Source: Linnemannia elongata (Eukaryota > Mortierellomycota > Mortierellomycetes > Mortierellales > Mortierellaceae). From it: a DNA stretch of 64,000 nucleotides. The notes beneath the pieces were generated by a model. It was not told where the DNA came from. It saw nothing but the letters and a program-made list of their open reading frames with translations, and ran no database searches. The stretch spans positions 2,710,411 through 2,774,410 of the forward strand of contig JAXBDG010000007.1 in assembly GCA_036320915.1 (NCBI GenBank), written 5' to 3'. Of this stretch, positions 25,001-37,059 are shown piece by piece; the first letter of the stretch is position 1, and every line of letters begins with the position of its first letter. Position numbers and translations under genes: made by a program.

Positions 25001-27338
25001 GTCATCTTACATCCATTCTTGATCCAACAGCTGCAGCAACGGCTTCTTGACATACCCATTCCGACAGCATCAGTGTTCTCCCTAGTGTACTTCAACAATC
25101 CCGAAACGAGAACGGGTGCAATCGGTGCCAGCGCTGCTTGGGAACTCTATCAGCAGAAGAAAGCAACATCCAAATTAACCGCCCTTGTCTTGTTAGTAAA
25201 ATCATTCAAAAAAAATACCACATTTGAAATGTCAAAAAAACCAACACCGACAGTAGAAAGTGTATTACCATCCTAGCAATCCATTGAACAAACGCCATGC
25301 CAGCCATGACCAACTTGGTGTTGGTCTTGGGACCTATGTCACCACATAGTAGAAGATATAAATAATGAGCATCTAATTCGACTGCACTCCACGAGACTAC
25401 CCTCATGAACTACTGTCGTCTCATCTTCATAGACTCCTGTCGACATACCATATAAACAGTCGAATGACACCTGAAGAGCAGAAGGGAACGACTCTGTTGC
25501 CACTTTGGACTTTGAAAGATAGCTCATGATCTTCAGCTTCACCACATTCGAACTAGGCTGTCTGAAAACGTCCTCCTGGCCTATTTTATACAGTTACATC
25601 AATAAGCGGCGATGATGTCCAGTTAGCAAAACTGAGCGCCGTAGATGTAACACAGAATGATACTTTGGCATATGGCATTGCTTTTACCAGGGACCGGTTT
25701 GCCCTTGTTTGAACCTTGGTACATCTGGTACAACCTATCGACAACAGTTTTCTCCTCCAGATCCGGTAATTTGATTCGCTTGAGTCCATCCTCTCCCATG
25801 TTGACAGCCTCATTGTAGGCGTCTCCTGTAGCCGCAATCAAAGCTATGAACCGCTCCAAGTGAACCTGAGTCGGTAAAGCGTCAGGGAAAGACGTTGTCG
25901 AGCAGACAAATCTCAGTGCGCCAGTCTGTTGTGTATGAAAAGATAAATGAAGATCTAATTAACGACTTTGCAGCCCAAACACGCAGACCTTCACAATTAG
26001 CTTTTGGATGAAGGCGACTGCTGTACCTTGATGTTCTTGAGATCACTGGAGGTCGCCCAAGACGCCTTCCGGTTGTTTGTTACGTAAAGAAGAGACTGAG
26101 GACTCATGCCATCAGGGATGGCTGGTGCAGATGCTCCAGAGAGTGGGCTGAGCAGAAGCAGTGACGCAATAGGCGACAGCTCGGATTAGCCTCTGATGTG
26201 CGGGTGCGACAACATTCCTGCCTTCAGAGTTCAGATGGTCTCGCTACTTTTCTCTCCAACCTTACCTTGATTGTGGCTGAGCTTCGCTGGTCGGATGAAG
26301 CGTCGGTTGTGCAATGATGGGCTGGCGGTAGAGAAGAACGTCCTGGAACCGCGAAAGAAGCACGATTGCATCCAATGGGTTGGCGATAAAGTCATATGGA
26401 TCTGATGTTGTATTGTCTTCGTTCAGCTGCTTCACTTCTGCCAGGCACTAAAAGATATGAAGCATTACAAACCGACACAATGTTAGTATATTCTAGGTGG
26501 AGAGGACCCCAAGAATCAATTGAAGCGAGCTACTACACTCAAAAACAACTTCGACCTACAGGAAGGATCATATGAACTAGAGTTGTTTGCTGAGCGACGG
26601 GTCTACGAGAGATTCCCTTGATCAATTGCGGCAGTCCGGCCAGTTTGTCCTAGGAAGAGAAAGGAGTGACAGAAATAAGTGTCCATTAAAATGTCTATGC
26701 CACTGCCAATCGTTACAGGTTACACGAGAGTTGATGAGAAGAGCGGACTCTTCTGGTGAAAATTAATTCTGGTGTCTATACCTCGAGATTGAGTCGCTCG
26801 TATCCCATTTCGATGTAGATGAGGGTAAAGTTTTTGACAAGCACTGAGCCATTGGTTGAGAACTGTTGGAGTAGAGGCGTCACTGGCAGCTTGATAGCTG
26901 GTTTTGGTCGAACACGCTTGTTAATGTGCGTCAAGATGCTGACCACCTACACACGAATAACACCACCGATGGAATGGTTAGATAGTACGAACATGGAGAC
27001 CTCTTCTGTTTTTATTGTTGGTTGCACATATAATGCTACTTTTTCAGGTGGATTGATTACCTTTGCTCTGACGTTCTCCGCAGGACTGGCCAGCTTCAAG
27101 AGGACGGGGCAGAGGAAGGTGTTGAGCGTCTTTTCCAATTGAGAGTCGCTCTCTGCCAAGGCAAAGCGCAGTTCGACGTTGTCCAATAGCTCTATATCAT
27201 GGTGGATGAAACACGCATTGTACTATGAGTGAGTATTTCAGGGCACCCTTTTCTTTTTTTTTTTTTTTTTTTTTTTATTTGTGAGGCGACATGGATTCAA
27301 CAGAGGTATGAACACGTACCCAGATCCTTGTCGGCCAT
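19091..27338 (-). CDS. ECM29: Proteasome-associated HEAT-repeat protein Ecm29
   Basis: Large adaptor that binds the 26S proteasome and stabilises or quality-controls core-regulatory particle assembly. The gene is split into many exons by short introns. Exon 1 is only 19 nt (27338-27320) and joins 27191-27061 to give MADKDLELLDNVELRFALAE, matching the conserved Ecm29 N-terminus; HINKRVRPKPAIKLPV follows. HEAT-type helical repeats continue throughout. The strongly conserved block MADLLQGRSVEEIEKYLE, FRALDDIKESVR lies at about 21660-21804. The final exon, 19212-19091, encodes GTNAWTPVVSAKVREVL and ends LESTLD. It is convergent with the GT31-like gene (87 bp between stops) and divergent from the F-BAR gene across a 747-bp C/T-rich shared promoter. 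Individual exon edges in the middle were not all resolved. Confidence 0.9.
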
Positions 27339-28085
27339 GATGGAAGAAAGCGAAAGAAAAGAGATGAGTGGCGGTGGGTGTGGTATGGAGTAGGAATAGA
27401 GGGAGATAGAGGGAGTTTGATATGTGTGTATAATAAGGGTGTCGCGGTAGATGTTTTAAGTGATGAGAGAAGAAGGAAGTGATGCTGGCTGCGAGTGAGA
27501 GAGAGAGACTTCTTTTCAACTTGACACGACAGGGCACAATACGCGTTCACTTCTTGCGTGTCCTCATTTGCAATTAGGTGACTGCTGTCAAGTAGGCCAA
27601 ATTCCTCTTCCGCTTTTCGATTTGATGTTGGAAAGGGAAGTAGAAAAAAAGGGGTGCAAAAGAGGGGCAGCAGCAGCAGCAAGCGAGGCAAAACACTGGG
27701 CCCCTACCCCTACCCGAGGGAATTGGGCAGGTGGTCAGCAAGGAAACGCTATGCCCCTTCAGCATGACCCGCTCGAAAATAGCTAGCATACTTCTCTATC
27801 CGTCAACCACCTCTTGAACAAAACCTTTCCTCCTCTCCTTTCCCTTCCTTGCTCTCTCCCGCTCTCTTTCTCTCTCTTTCTCTCTTTCTCTCTTTCTCTC
27901 TCTCTTTCTCGCTCTCTCTCCCTTGCTCTTCCCTTCTTCACTCTATCACGTCCTATACCATCCATTGTCTTCTACCACATCAAGACGACGCACCAACCAA
28001 GGTCCACACTAACAATATCCAATTACTTCCAACACAAACAGCACCCTCTCAGACCCAACAGCTGCACACACCTTCGACCTGAACG
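27339..28085. promoter_or_regulatory. Bidirectional promoter region ECM29 / F-BAR gene
   Basis: This 747-bp interval separates two divergent start codons. A strongly C/T-biased tract (about 27830-27945) lies on the F-BAR side and is likely its leader. A CAG-rich patch occurs near 27665-27685. No other gene is supported. Confidence 0.4.
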
Positions 28086-30950
28086 ATGAACACTGAGAGG
28101 CAACCGCCCAACAACGACGCCCCACCACCCAGGTTCTCCCAAAACTTTTGGGTAAGCCAGCCTTTTCGCACTCAGACATACGCCGGGAGGAAAGCTGGCA
28201 TCCACTGACTCTACAAGGACACTCTTTTCATTAATCTTTCATTCAGGGCAAAGACGATGCAGGTTACTCTGCGCTGACAACTCGCATGCGCCATGCCAAG
28301 GTGACTTGCCAAGAGATCCTGGGCATGTTTCAAGCAAGGTAGGCAGGCTACATGGTTGTCACTCACTTTGTTGCCAAAATAACCGTCTACAGGTATTATT
28401 ACGCGATTTCCAAGAACAATATTGTTAACAAGACTTTTGCGACTTGGATCCAAACAGGGCAGCACTAGAGGAGGAGTATGGCAAGAAGCTGGTGAAGTTG
28501 TCCAAGTCGCCCTTAGGCAAGGATGAGGTTGGGTAAGTGAATGGCAGATGGTGGCGCCCCAATGGATCGGAGACCGAGAGAAAGAGCCCGCAGTCCAACG
28601 TGTTCCCCTGGTTGTTTGACGCCTTGAAGAGTCCCGCTCGTATCCTCAGGCAATGTACACCTTTTCTCAAACTCCTTCTTTCTACCTGTCTTTTGAACTG
28701 CCAAACATAGCTCACTTCGGGATTCATTGGATGTCGTCAGGTTCGAAATAGAGGCGACAGGGAAATCACACATCGAACTCGCCAGTAAAATGAGAGACCA
28801 ACTTGAATCAGCCCTGGAAGAGTTCAACAACAGCCAAAAAGACAAACGGAAGCTCGTACGTGCCCTTCCTTTCTGTGACACTCAGGATTGCCCATTGTGC
28901 GTTGTGCGCTCGCAACTAAACCCTGTTGCTCTTGCCTTGTTAGCATCAAGCGTCGATTGATCGAACCTTTCGCAACAAGCAATTGTATCTGCAGCAACTC
29001 GTCAAGGTACATATCACTCTTAAAACAAATCGAAAAATTGTGGTTTCCAAGTAATGTCGAACTCATATTGTGCAACACTCATCTCTCATCTTTTTCTGTT
29101 CCTCGTACAAACCGTAGGCGAAGGAAAAGTACGACGCGGAGTGTGTTCGGACCAAAGGTCTCTCTGCTGCAAGGATGAATCTGGTTGGAAAAGAGCTTGA
29201 CAAAGTCTCGGTCAAGATGGAGAAGACTGAGCTCGCATCAAGAGCAGCAGGTATGATCTGAACACGCACCCTTGCCTGTTCTCCTCAGAACAACAGCCAA
29301 AAGCTGATCTCAAAGCGATTGCTGACGCGCTTTCTATCATGCGAAGTAGACGTGGAATATCAAGCGAGCATTAGGCAGTTGACGGAAATCAACGACAAGT
29401 GGATCATTGAATGGCGCGCAGCCTGCGATGTAAGTGAAGCCATTCATCGGAAGCCTGGACACTTTCTTGTTGCATCTTGAGCCTCTACTGACAAAGCAGT
29501 GTTCCTTTTCCAGAAATTTCAACTACTAGAGGAACAACGGATCGACTACGTAGGCACAACGCTCTGGAACTATGCCAACATTATCTCCAGTACCTGTGTG
29601 GCCGACGATGAAGTAATATACCCAATGCCTGTGCTCTCAATGTCGTGTCATTGCAATCATTCTTAGAATTCCAACCAGCATCTCTCACGCTCATCGTTTC
29701 CATTTCCTACGCCCTTAAACCATAGTCGTGTGAGCGTATTCGGGCGTCATTGGAACTTTGCGACGTCAACCAGAACCTCCAAAGCTTCATAGATGCGAGT
29801 GCAACAGGCGACGACGTTCCAGACGTTTCCACATACCTCAACTCAAAAAGCAACGACGGGGTTCCTGAAGCTCCTGTTGACAGTCCTGCAATCTCACGCC
29901 TTCAGACACAGGACACGAAACCTCGCACGGTTTCAGGACCTCATCAACCCATCCCTGGTTCTGACTCTTCAAACCCACCATCTCGCCAACCATCTTGCTA
30001 TTCTACAGAAGGAAGATCTGACCCTGGAGGACTTGCAGCTGCTCAGGTGGACATGGCTCTCACCATCGGCGGCAATGTCTTCAAACTGGATCCGCAAACC
30101 ACCGCATTGTTGAATCAGGCCGACGACCCTGTCGCTTCCAGTACAGCAGGATTTCCTGCACCTCGAGTCAACGGAGACCGATCACCGATCACGTCTCCTG
30201 GCATCGATCAAGGACATTCAGCGTTGGATAACAGCCTCGGGATCTCGCTTGATGTCAGCGGAACCGTCAAGGAGAATCGATTCCCTCACTGGCAACCACA
30301 GGCACCCTTGCAACAGCAACAACAACAACAACAACCTGGTTACCCCTTGGTAGGCCCTGGACCTAGCAATCCTTATCAACCTCAACGCGGTCCGCCTGGT
30401 ATGACCCACCTACCCAACAGTATCGCTCCAGCTGTTGCAGCTCAACATACAAGAAGCCAGACCATGCCCCTCCAAGGCGACCCCAACCGAGTTTCCCATC
30501 ACAACGTGGATCCAAATGAACATCGCCGAAGCGTGACAGGTGTGAACATCGACCCATCGCTCGCACAACACAGTCAACGAGAGTATCAAGGGCAGCCAAG
30601 TCCATCTGCAGTCGCTCCAGCCATGACACAAGCTTCGCACGATGGGCGGCCGATTCTCTTCTATGGTAACTTCAAGGCTAAATGAACATGATGGATGATG
30701 GGTAGCCCACGCTTTATCTTTGAATGTCAATACTCACAAAAGACTGAAAATTGACGTGCTTTTGTAACTAGTGCGTGTACTCTACGACTACGACGCAACC
30801 ATACCTGAGGAACTGAGTCTCAGGACAGGCGACATCTTGGCAGTTCTACATACTCGTGACGATGGCTGGTGGGAAGGCAACCTATTGGACGATTACCGTG
30901 GGCCTATGCGAGGCCTGTTTCCTAGCAATTTTACCGAGCCTACAGCGTAG
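28086..30950 (+). CDS. F-BAR and SH3 domain protein (Hof1 / Cdc15 / Imp2-like)
   Basis: Membrane-curving scaffold; family members act in cytokinesis, actin patches and septation. Ten exons: 28086-28151, 28247-28338, 28458-28532, 28711-28855, 28944-29006, 29118-29250, 29350-29429, 29514-29612, 29726-30665 and 30772-30950. They sum to an in-frame 623 aa. The FCH/F-BAR domain covers about residues 15-270: SQNFWGKDDAGYSALTTRM, ALEEEYGKKLVKLSKS, then long helices with VRFEIEATGKSH. A Ser/Pro/Gln-rich linker (including a Gln run near 30313-30335) leads to a C-terminal SH3 domain. This shows ALYDY-type VRVLYDYDA, DDGWWEGNL and GLFPSNF at the very end. The order F-BAR, linker, SH3 fits Hof1/Cdc15; which paralogue it is cannot be decided. 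It is convergent with the WDR7-like gene (82 bp between stops). Confidence 0.88.
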
Positions 30951-31032
30951 ATTTACTCAAATGTGTCATCCACAAGCACAAGAGCAACACGCACCTTTAT
31001 TTCTATTTCTTTTACTTCAGCTATATCATGAT

Positions 31033-34000
31033 TCAAACATTGAACGACATGATGTGGTCATAGATAGACAGCTTAGCAACGCGATCGCCTGTCCATTCGA
31101 GCCGAATGTGATTGAGAAGCTGCTCCTCAGATCCTAGAAGGCGCAAGAGAAAACAATTTGAGGGTGAATGGCACATTCATGGTGGCGCTCGCAGATAGAA
31201 GTAAAGTTATTGACGGTCAACCGCGCTGTTACCTGTCACGATGGAATCTTGCAGTGCAAAATCAAACGACCTGCTCGATTGTTGAGATGATAGAGACGGA
31301 ATACTTCCTGGGTGACCAGTTCCTCCCCCTCCACCACCGCCGGACGAACTAGATTTTGGGCCCCAAAGACTGCTCCCACCCATAAGCATCCCAAAGAAGC
31401 CAGGGTTAGGCTGCCAGAACCGAACGCTGCCCTCCTTGACTGAACAAGAGACAATTGTCTTTCCGTCCCGAGAAAATGCTACCGCGGATGCGGTTTTGGT
31501 ATGGCCTTCTAAGATTTGCCACCGAGTCGCAGTCTGAAGGTCGTAGACAACAATGGCGCCCTCGGCAGTTCCAACCGCCAGCTTTTGAGAACCAACATGG
31601 ACATCCAGTTGTGGGTACGATTGTACAAGATCCAGTAAAACCGATGTACCGACGGGAAGTAAACTCTCTCGCATATTGGGGACAGTTGGGTCCAGCGATT
31701 TCACAATGGCCTCGGCGAGCCGTGGAATGCCATTGTACAGAACCGTGGGATTCTATTATCAACACACAAACAATACAGCGAGTTAATGCTATTTTCAAGA
31801 CAGTGACCATACAGTAACAAGCGCATATAGAAAACTATGTGTTAAGATGAAATCATGCCTTGCGAGAAAAGATTGAGATGAGCTTCAGCAGTCCAGATCG
31901 ATCGCTTGGTCGCTTTGAGTCGAGAATATCCTGGGTTAGAGTTGTGACAAAGAGAGCAGGGTTGACGAGTGCAATTTGGGCAATAGCGCGCCGAGCCCGG
32001 CGAGACACCAGGCTGTTGGCAGTCTGTGTGTCCATGGCCATAAGAAAAAGTGTTTTCAGCACTGCATCAGCACGGATGAACGGTTGCCATGAAGCAAACC
32101 CTTGGGATAGCAAGTCTATGGAAGCCACTTTGTACGACACACGAGAATCATCATTGAGAAGGATCGTCAAGGATAATGCCGCTAATTTCCGCACTCTGAA
32201 TAAGATCATGTGGCAGGAGAAGGTAAGTCAGTGTTGTGAAGACGGGCTCTTACTTTGTCAAACACCCTGACGGCATGTTTGGATAGATACTTACTTCTCG
32301 GGCAGAGCCTCTGCGTTTTCCGCCCCGATAATGCCAAGAATAATGGCCGACCGTGCCATGTATTGGCTCGAACAGCTATCAGGTAAAGCTGCGGCAGGCA
32401 CTAAAAAAAACATTAGACACATTCCTGGTTAGGAGCTGATTTGTATGTCCATGTAGTGCAAGTGTACAAGCTGTGAGTAGAAAGACTTACAGAATGCTGA
32501 CCAGTATTTGACCAAAGATGTGATGTCGGTCTTGGACATCCGCCCAATAGCAGAAAGAAGAATGATCTTGGTGACCTCTTGGATCTCCACTATCAGGCAA
32601 GGGCGAAATATCAGTAAACCACGCAGTACAGCAAACGTATAATGTCACAATAGCCAAGTACATGTATACTTGCACACCTTGAGGGTCTTGCCAGTACTTT
32701 GCCAGAAACGACAATGAAGGTGGACAAAAGTTTTGTCCAACAGAATCCTGAGTAGCATTACAGTATCCTCTCGACCAAGTGTCCATGTCTACATCCAAAT
32801 TCTGGGCAGTGGCGATCATCTTGCTGAGGGAGAGAATACCGATGAGCTTTGAGGCTGTCATTGTGGGAGACACACACCACGAATCGCTCATCCCACTCTC
32901 GGACGCCGGCGCTCGGATTGATATGTTTCCATACGCTCTGTAATAGAAGTGTTTGTATTGGAGACGAGGTTAGCGCTCAGCTCTCATTGCATAAGGTTCA
33001 CTTGTGCGCGTTGCCCGGCTTACCCTCGTAATCCCAAAGCGATGGTTTTTGTTGGGGGTGGAATGCCGAGTAGGTTTCTAATAGATACAGCATAGGCGTC
33101 GTCCTCGGTAATCAAGAGGCCGAGGACGACCTTGGCGGCTCTCAAGCACTTCTGAGCCATCTCTGATAAGGCGACCGGTTCTTCCACTGCTCCTGGCTTT
33201 GCCTTCGCCGATGTTCTTGCCTGCCCACTGAAAATCCGGCGATGACGCGCTGCGACCTGAGGTTCTGGGGAGCTGGCTGCTGGTGATTTGGAGCTTGGTT
33301 GGTCTGTTTGTAGATCCGTGCTACGAGTCGGTGAAAGGATCGTCAGGACATACTTGAGGTTCATCACCACAACTGGCACATTTGCTTTCGAACCTAATAG
33401 TCGTACAAAATGGATTTAAGACTTGAACTTGAAACGTGTTCAAGTCGAGAAAGTAGTAATGGCCATCGCTTGCTTTGTCTTACCAGGCACTCCTAAAGGC
33501 ACGGTCATGCAATCGAACGCCCTCTTGGAAGACGTTGGCCTGCGAGGCGATATCTCACTAGTTGAGGCATATTAATGTTTCAAGTTGGGTGAGCAAGGAC
33601 ACATTTAAATGTAATACAATAGCCGTCAATATGAACCAAACATTATGCTTACCAAACTTTCCATCTCGAATCCGCCATGATCGCTCGCGCAGTCTCCCCT
33701 CTCACAATACGGTCCAAGTGTCCCGTTTGCATCTAGTGACGATAAGGCATGGTTGTTAATGACGACGTATGTTTCATGACAAGCTGGCATGCATACCTAC
33801 AGCCTGCCTTGAGGACTTGCCTGCCAGACAAATGCCGTCTCGTCAGCGTGCCACAGAACAATATAATCCTCTGGTGGCCTCCACTGAATCGACACAAGGG
33901 CATGCTCGTAGCCACCAAACAGATAAATGCTAAGGTAGAGAAAGAGTAAACGTGTTAGTATTGATCTCACTGCAAATAAAAACAGTTAAATATCTAGCGT

Positions 34001-36707
34001 TTGATTCGCACCAGCTCATTTCTTCGATAGAAATAATCGCAATCGAATGGTCCTCAGCAATGGATATGACGCTTCTTTTCACGCGCGAGTTGACGTCGTC
34101 GGGAACTTGCAGAAAATGGGTCACAGGGCGACTATGGTTGTTAAAACAGGCTACTTCTGTACCAGCCCTATCAACATGGAAAATAGCTATGGTTAGCACG
34201 ACTCAAGGTAGCCTTTACATACAAGGATAGATATTTCGTGCAGACAGTGGGTGCTTACTCAATGTTCCATATCCGCGCAGAGCAGTCTTTGCCTCCGCTG
34301 AGAATGAACGACCGATCCATCAAGTCATCGGTTGTAAAAATGCTCGATATTGGTCCGACGTGTCCTTTGAGCACCGTCGTTTCCTTTGCATGCTCATTGA
34401 CAATTCCAGATGCCAGATCAAGTAAAGCCTCGTCCACAGGAAGGACCAGAATGTCACCACTATCTATTCCGGTCGTTCATCGAAATAATGAATCGATTAG
34501 CATTTTCCGACGTGAGCAATGGTGTCACAGAGGCGACCAAAGTCAGTATGTCTGAATGTGTTACCACGGCCCAACGCGACAAGGGTGTCATTTAACATCG
34601 TAGAGAACGTGACTGAGGGCGACGTCAAAGACCTGCATGGGCGCCATCGCACCAAAGCGCCGTGAACACCGATGACTACTTGGGAGTGAACAAAGTGGGT
34701 GGCATTCAGCTTCATTGTCTTTGGGTCGTTGCTGCTGTAAGTGCCACGCAAAATCAATAGTCGTCGTTCACGACCCTACCTTTGCCCTGGGGTTGATCAG
34801 TGTTGAATTCAAGCAAACTGGAACTGGAGCAATGAAGCCCTTGGAGCGTGTTTTGAAGGTTAAGAAAATAATGCGACCCAGCATTACTGAATACCATCAC
34901 GCTAGGTGGATAGTCAGAAGGTGGTCGCCAGTCGGTAACTATGGAACAAATATATCGCTGTTAAATATGCCGAACTTCGCTATGCGGGGTAAACTTAAGT
35001 AACATGGCATTAAGAAAGCCCACACCATCATACCTGTAGATGTGGCTCCGATGCTCGACTCGCTGCTTGGGAGTTCGCATCTCGGTTCCATTGCCGAGTA
35101 CTCGAGAGCATCGACCTTGGGGTGGCTATTGCGTTTTTGAAGCTCGGCAAGGGAATGGTAGTAGACATGCCCTGACTGGCTTGCGGTACCCATGTGAATA
35201 CTTGAGATGTATTGGGAGTTTACAAAAGCATATCACAAGTACGAAATGTCAGCCAATAGTAAGCAGCATTACCTGCGTCCATATGATAATATCCTTTGAG
35301 CCAACAAATTCCGCACCGGCCAAACCTTCGCCTTCAGGACATGGGACCACATAACATGCTCTCTTTTGAGATTGCAAACAAACAATCTAGCAGGACGAGA
35401 ATACGAGCTTAATAAAAGCTCAAGAATGCACAGTACGTGATGCTAATCAACATTTTCAATCGTACCTGGGCACTACTCCGTGTGACTAAAGCCGCCCACG
35501 AAGAATCTTGGCGGCAAGCAACCAAGGATACTATGCTGTCGTTTGTTTTCGAGCAAATGTCAAAGACCTTGGACTTTACTACCGCGAGGCTGACGGTGTC
35601 AAAGATCCACAACGATAGCTTGCAATCCGCCGATACCGAAAGGATTCTGCTTTGATGCTGGTCTATCAGACAAAATCCCGATAAAAAATCGTTTGCATTA
35701 GATGAGGTTCGGGTGTCGCCGTAGTCACTGATCAAGATCAACAAGTAACACATGCGTAGTATTTTCTGGTATGGGCCAGAGAGCTATGGAAGATACCATC
35801 GCCAGGGAGCGCTGTGCAGTAGACCCAGTCCTGATGACCGCCCCAGACACGGACTACTTCCAACGATGTCGAGTCCAAGATGCATGCTTCGTTCGACAGG
35901 CCAGCACAAATTATGAATTTTGGTCCCGAAACGGTCTACAATAACGAGGAGCGATATGATCTAATGAGTTAATCGGTTTCACTGATATTCACAGACATCA
36001 TCGTCGTCTTCCTCATCAGAACACATCGCTCCGTGTTGAAGACTTCCTTTGCACACCTTTTCGACTGTGCTGATGACTCCCAGATATGTCGGCACGCCGA
36101 TGAATGCAAACGGGTTTGACTGTAAACAGCGACCATCGACCAGACTCCACTTCTTCACCTCCCTACGAGCAAATCCAAATCGAAGAAGGGAGACACCAAG
36201 TTAGCAAGGTCCATCGGTCCCTTAGCGCCCCTCTACATCTAGTTGTACGAGTCATTCTACATTATATCCCGTTTGTCTAGTTGTACCCGTCTTCAGAGGC
36301 ACTTATGAGAATCCATTCGCACGTTGACTTGGTATCACCCTCAACCTGCATGGACTGGAGAGCAGTGATGCGAGAGCTATGGCCGACAAGCAGTGTGCAG
36401 GGCTCTAGCTGTGAGACGATAAAAAAGTGTAACAATAGCACGACGTCAAAATGTTTATTCTTGCTCCCGGTATGCTCAATAGTAGACGGCAATCTATCAA
36501 ATGCAGAAGGGTTTGACTCGTTACCGAGACGATGTCCTTGGGTGGTCCTGCATCAGTCGAACCGCAGGTTGCTTTAAAGACCCATATGAGACCTTCTTCG
36601 AGGCCGGCGACGACGTAGCCCTCGCATGCGAGGGTTGCTGATATGGTTGCGGTGGGTGTGCTCTGGCTCCAAAAGGCGATGGGGATAGAGAGCGAGGCTG
36701 AAGCCAT
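31033..36707 (-). CDS. WD40 protein of the WDR7 / Rabconnectin-3-beta type
   Basis: Spliced gene encoding two WD40 blades separated by a helical middle. The N-terminus (MASASLSIPIAFWSQSTP, then EGYVVAGLEEGLIWVF, LLVGHSSRITAL, LISASEDG) follows the WDR7 N-terminal propeller. Later blades include IRPSFILSGGKDCSARIWNI-like sequence near 34260-34330. The C-terminal blades read SQKLAVGTAEGAIVVYDL, FSRDGKTIVSCS and FFGMLMGG. The last exon (31133-31033) encodes SEEQLLNHIRLEWTG and ends SFNV; it is joined through a donor at about 31232. Animal relatives partner with DMXL proteins to assemble and regulate the V-ATPase on endosomes and vesicles; that role is inferred here. It is divergent from MON2 with 352 bp between start codons. 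Confidence 0.75.
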
Positions 36708-37059
36708 GTGCGTATTAATGGATTGTTGCGTGTTCGTGTTTGTTGAATGAAACGAAGGAAGGGGGTGTGATTCACACTTCCAGCCACGACCAGAAGACAT
36801 TTGGGCGGGTGAGAGTGTGACACGACCTTCGCGCAAGGCGATACTTCCACGTCACAAATTGCTCTCTCACATCATACACTCTGTCCACTCTGCTGCCTTC
36901 CTTCTTCCTCCTCTCTTCGTCCTCTTCATTTACGCCATCATCATTCACCCGCTCGAAAACTGTCAGCATCCTTCGACACCCCCCACCCAGCACATTCCTC
37001 ATCGACAGGACCATACATCTCACTGTGCCTCAGGACCTTGAGTTTCGACTTTTCCAAGG
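36708..37059. promoter_or_regulatory. Bidirectional promoter WDR7-like / MON2
   Basis: The 352-bp gap between divergent ATGs is C/T-rich on the MON2 side (36880-36930). No TATA box is evident. Its compactness suggests a shared nucleosome-free region. Confidence 0.35.

Noticed and set aside
29750..30113. Alternative plus-strand frame overlapping the F-BAR gene linker
   Set aside because: The ten-exon model keeps one frame from F-BAR through SH3; the overlapping frame has no domain and ends abruptly.
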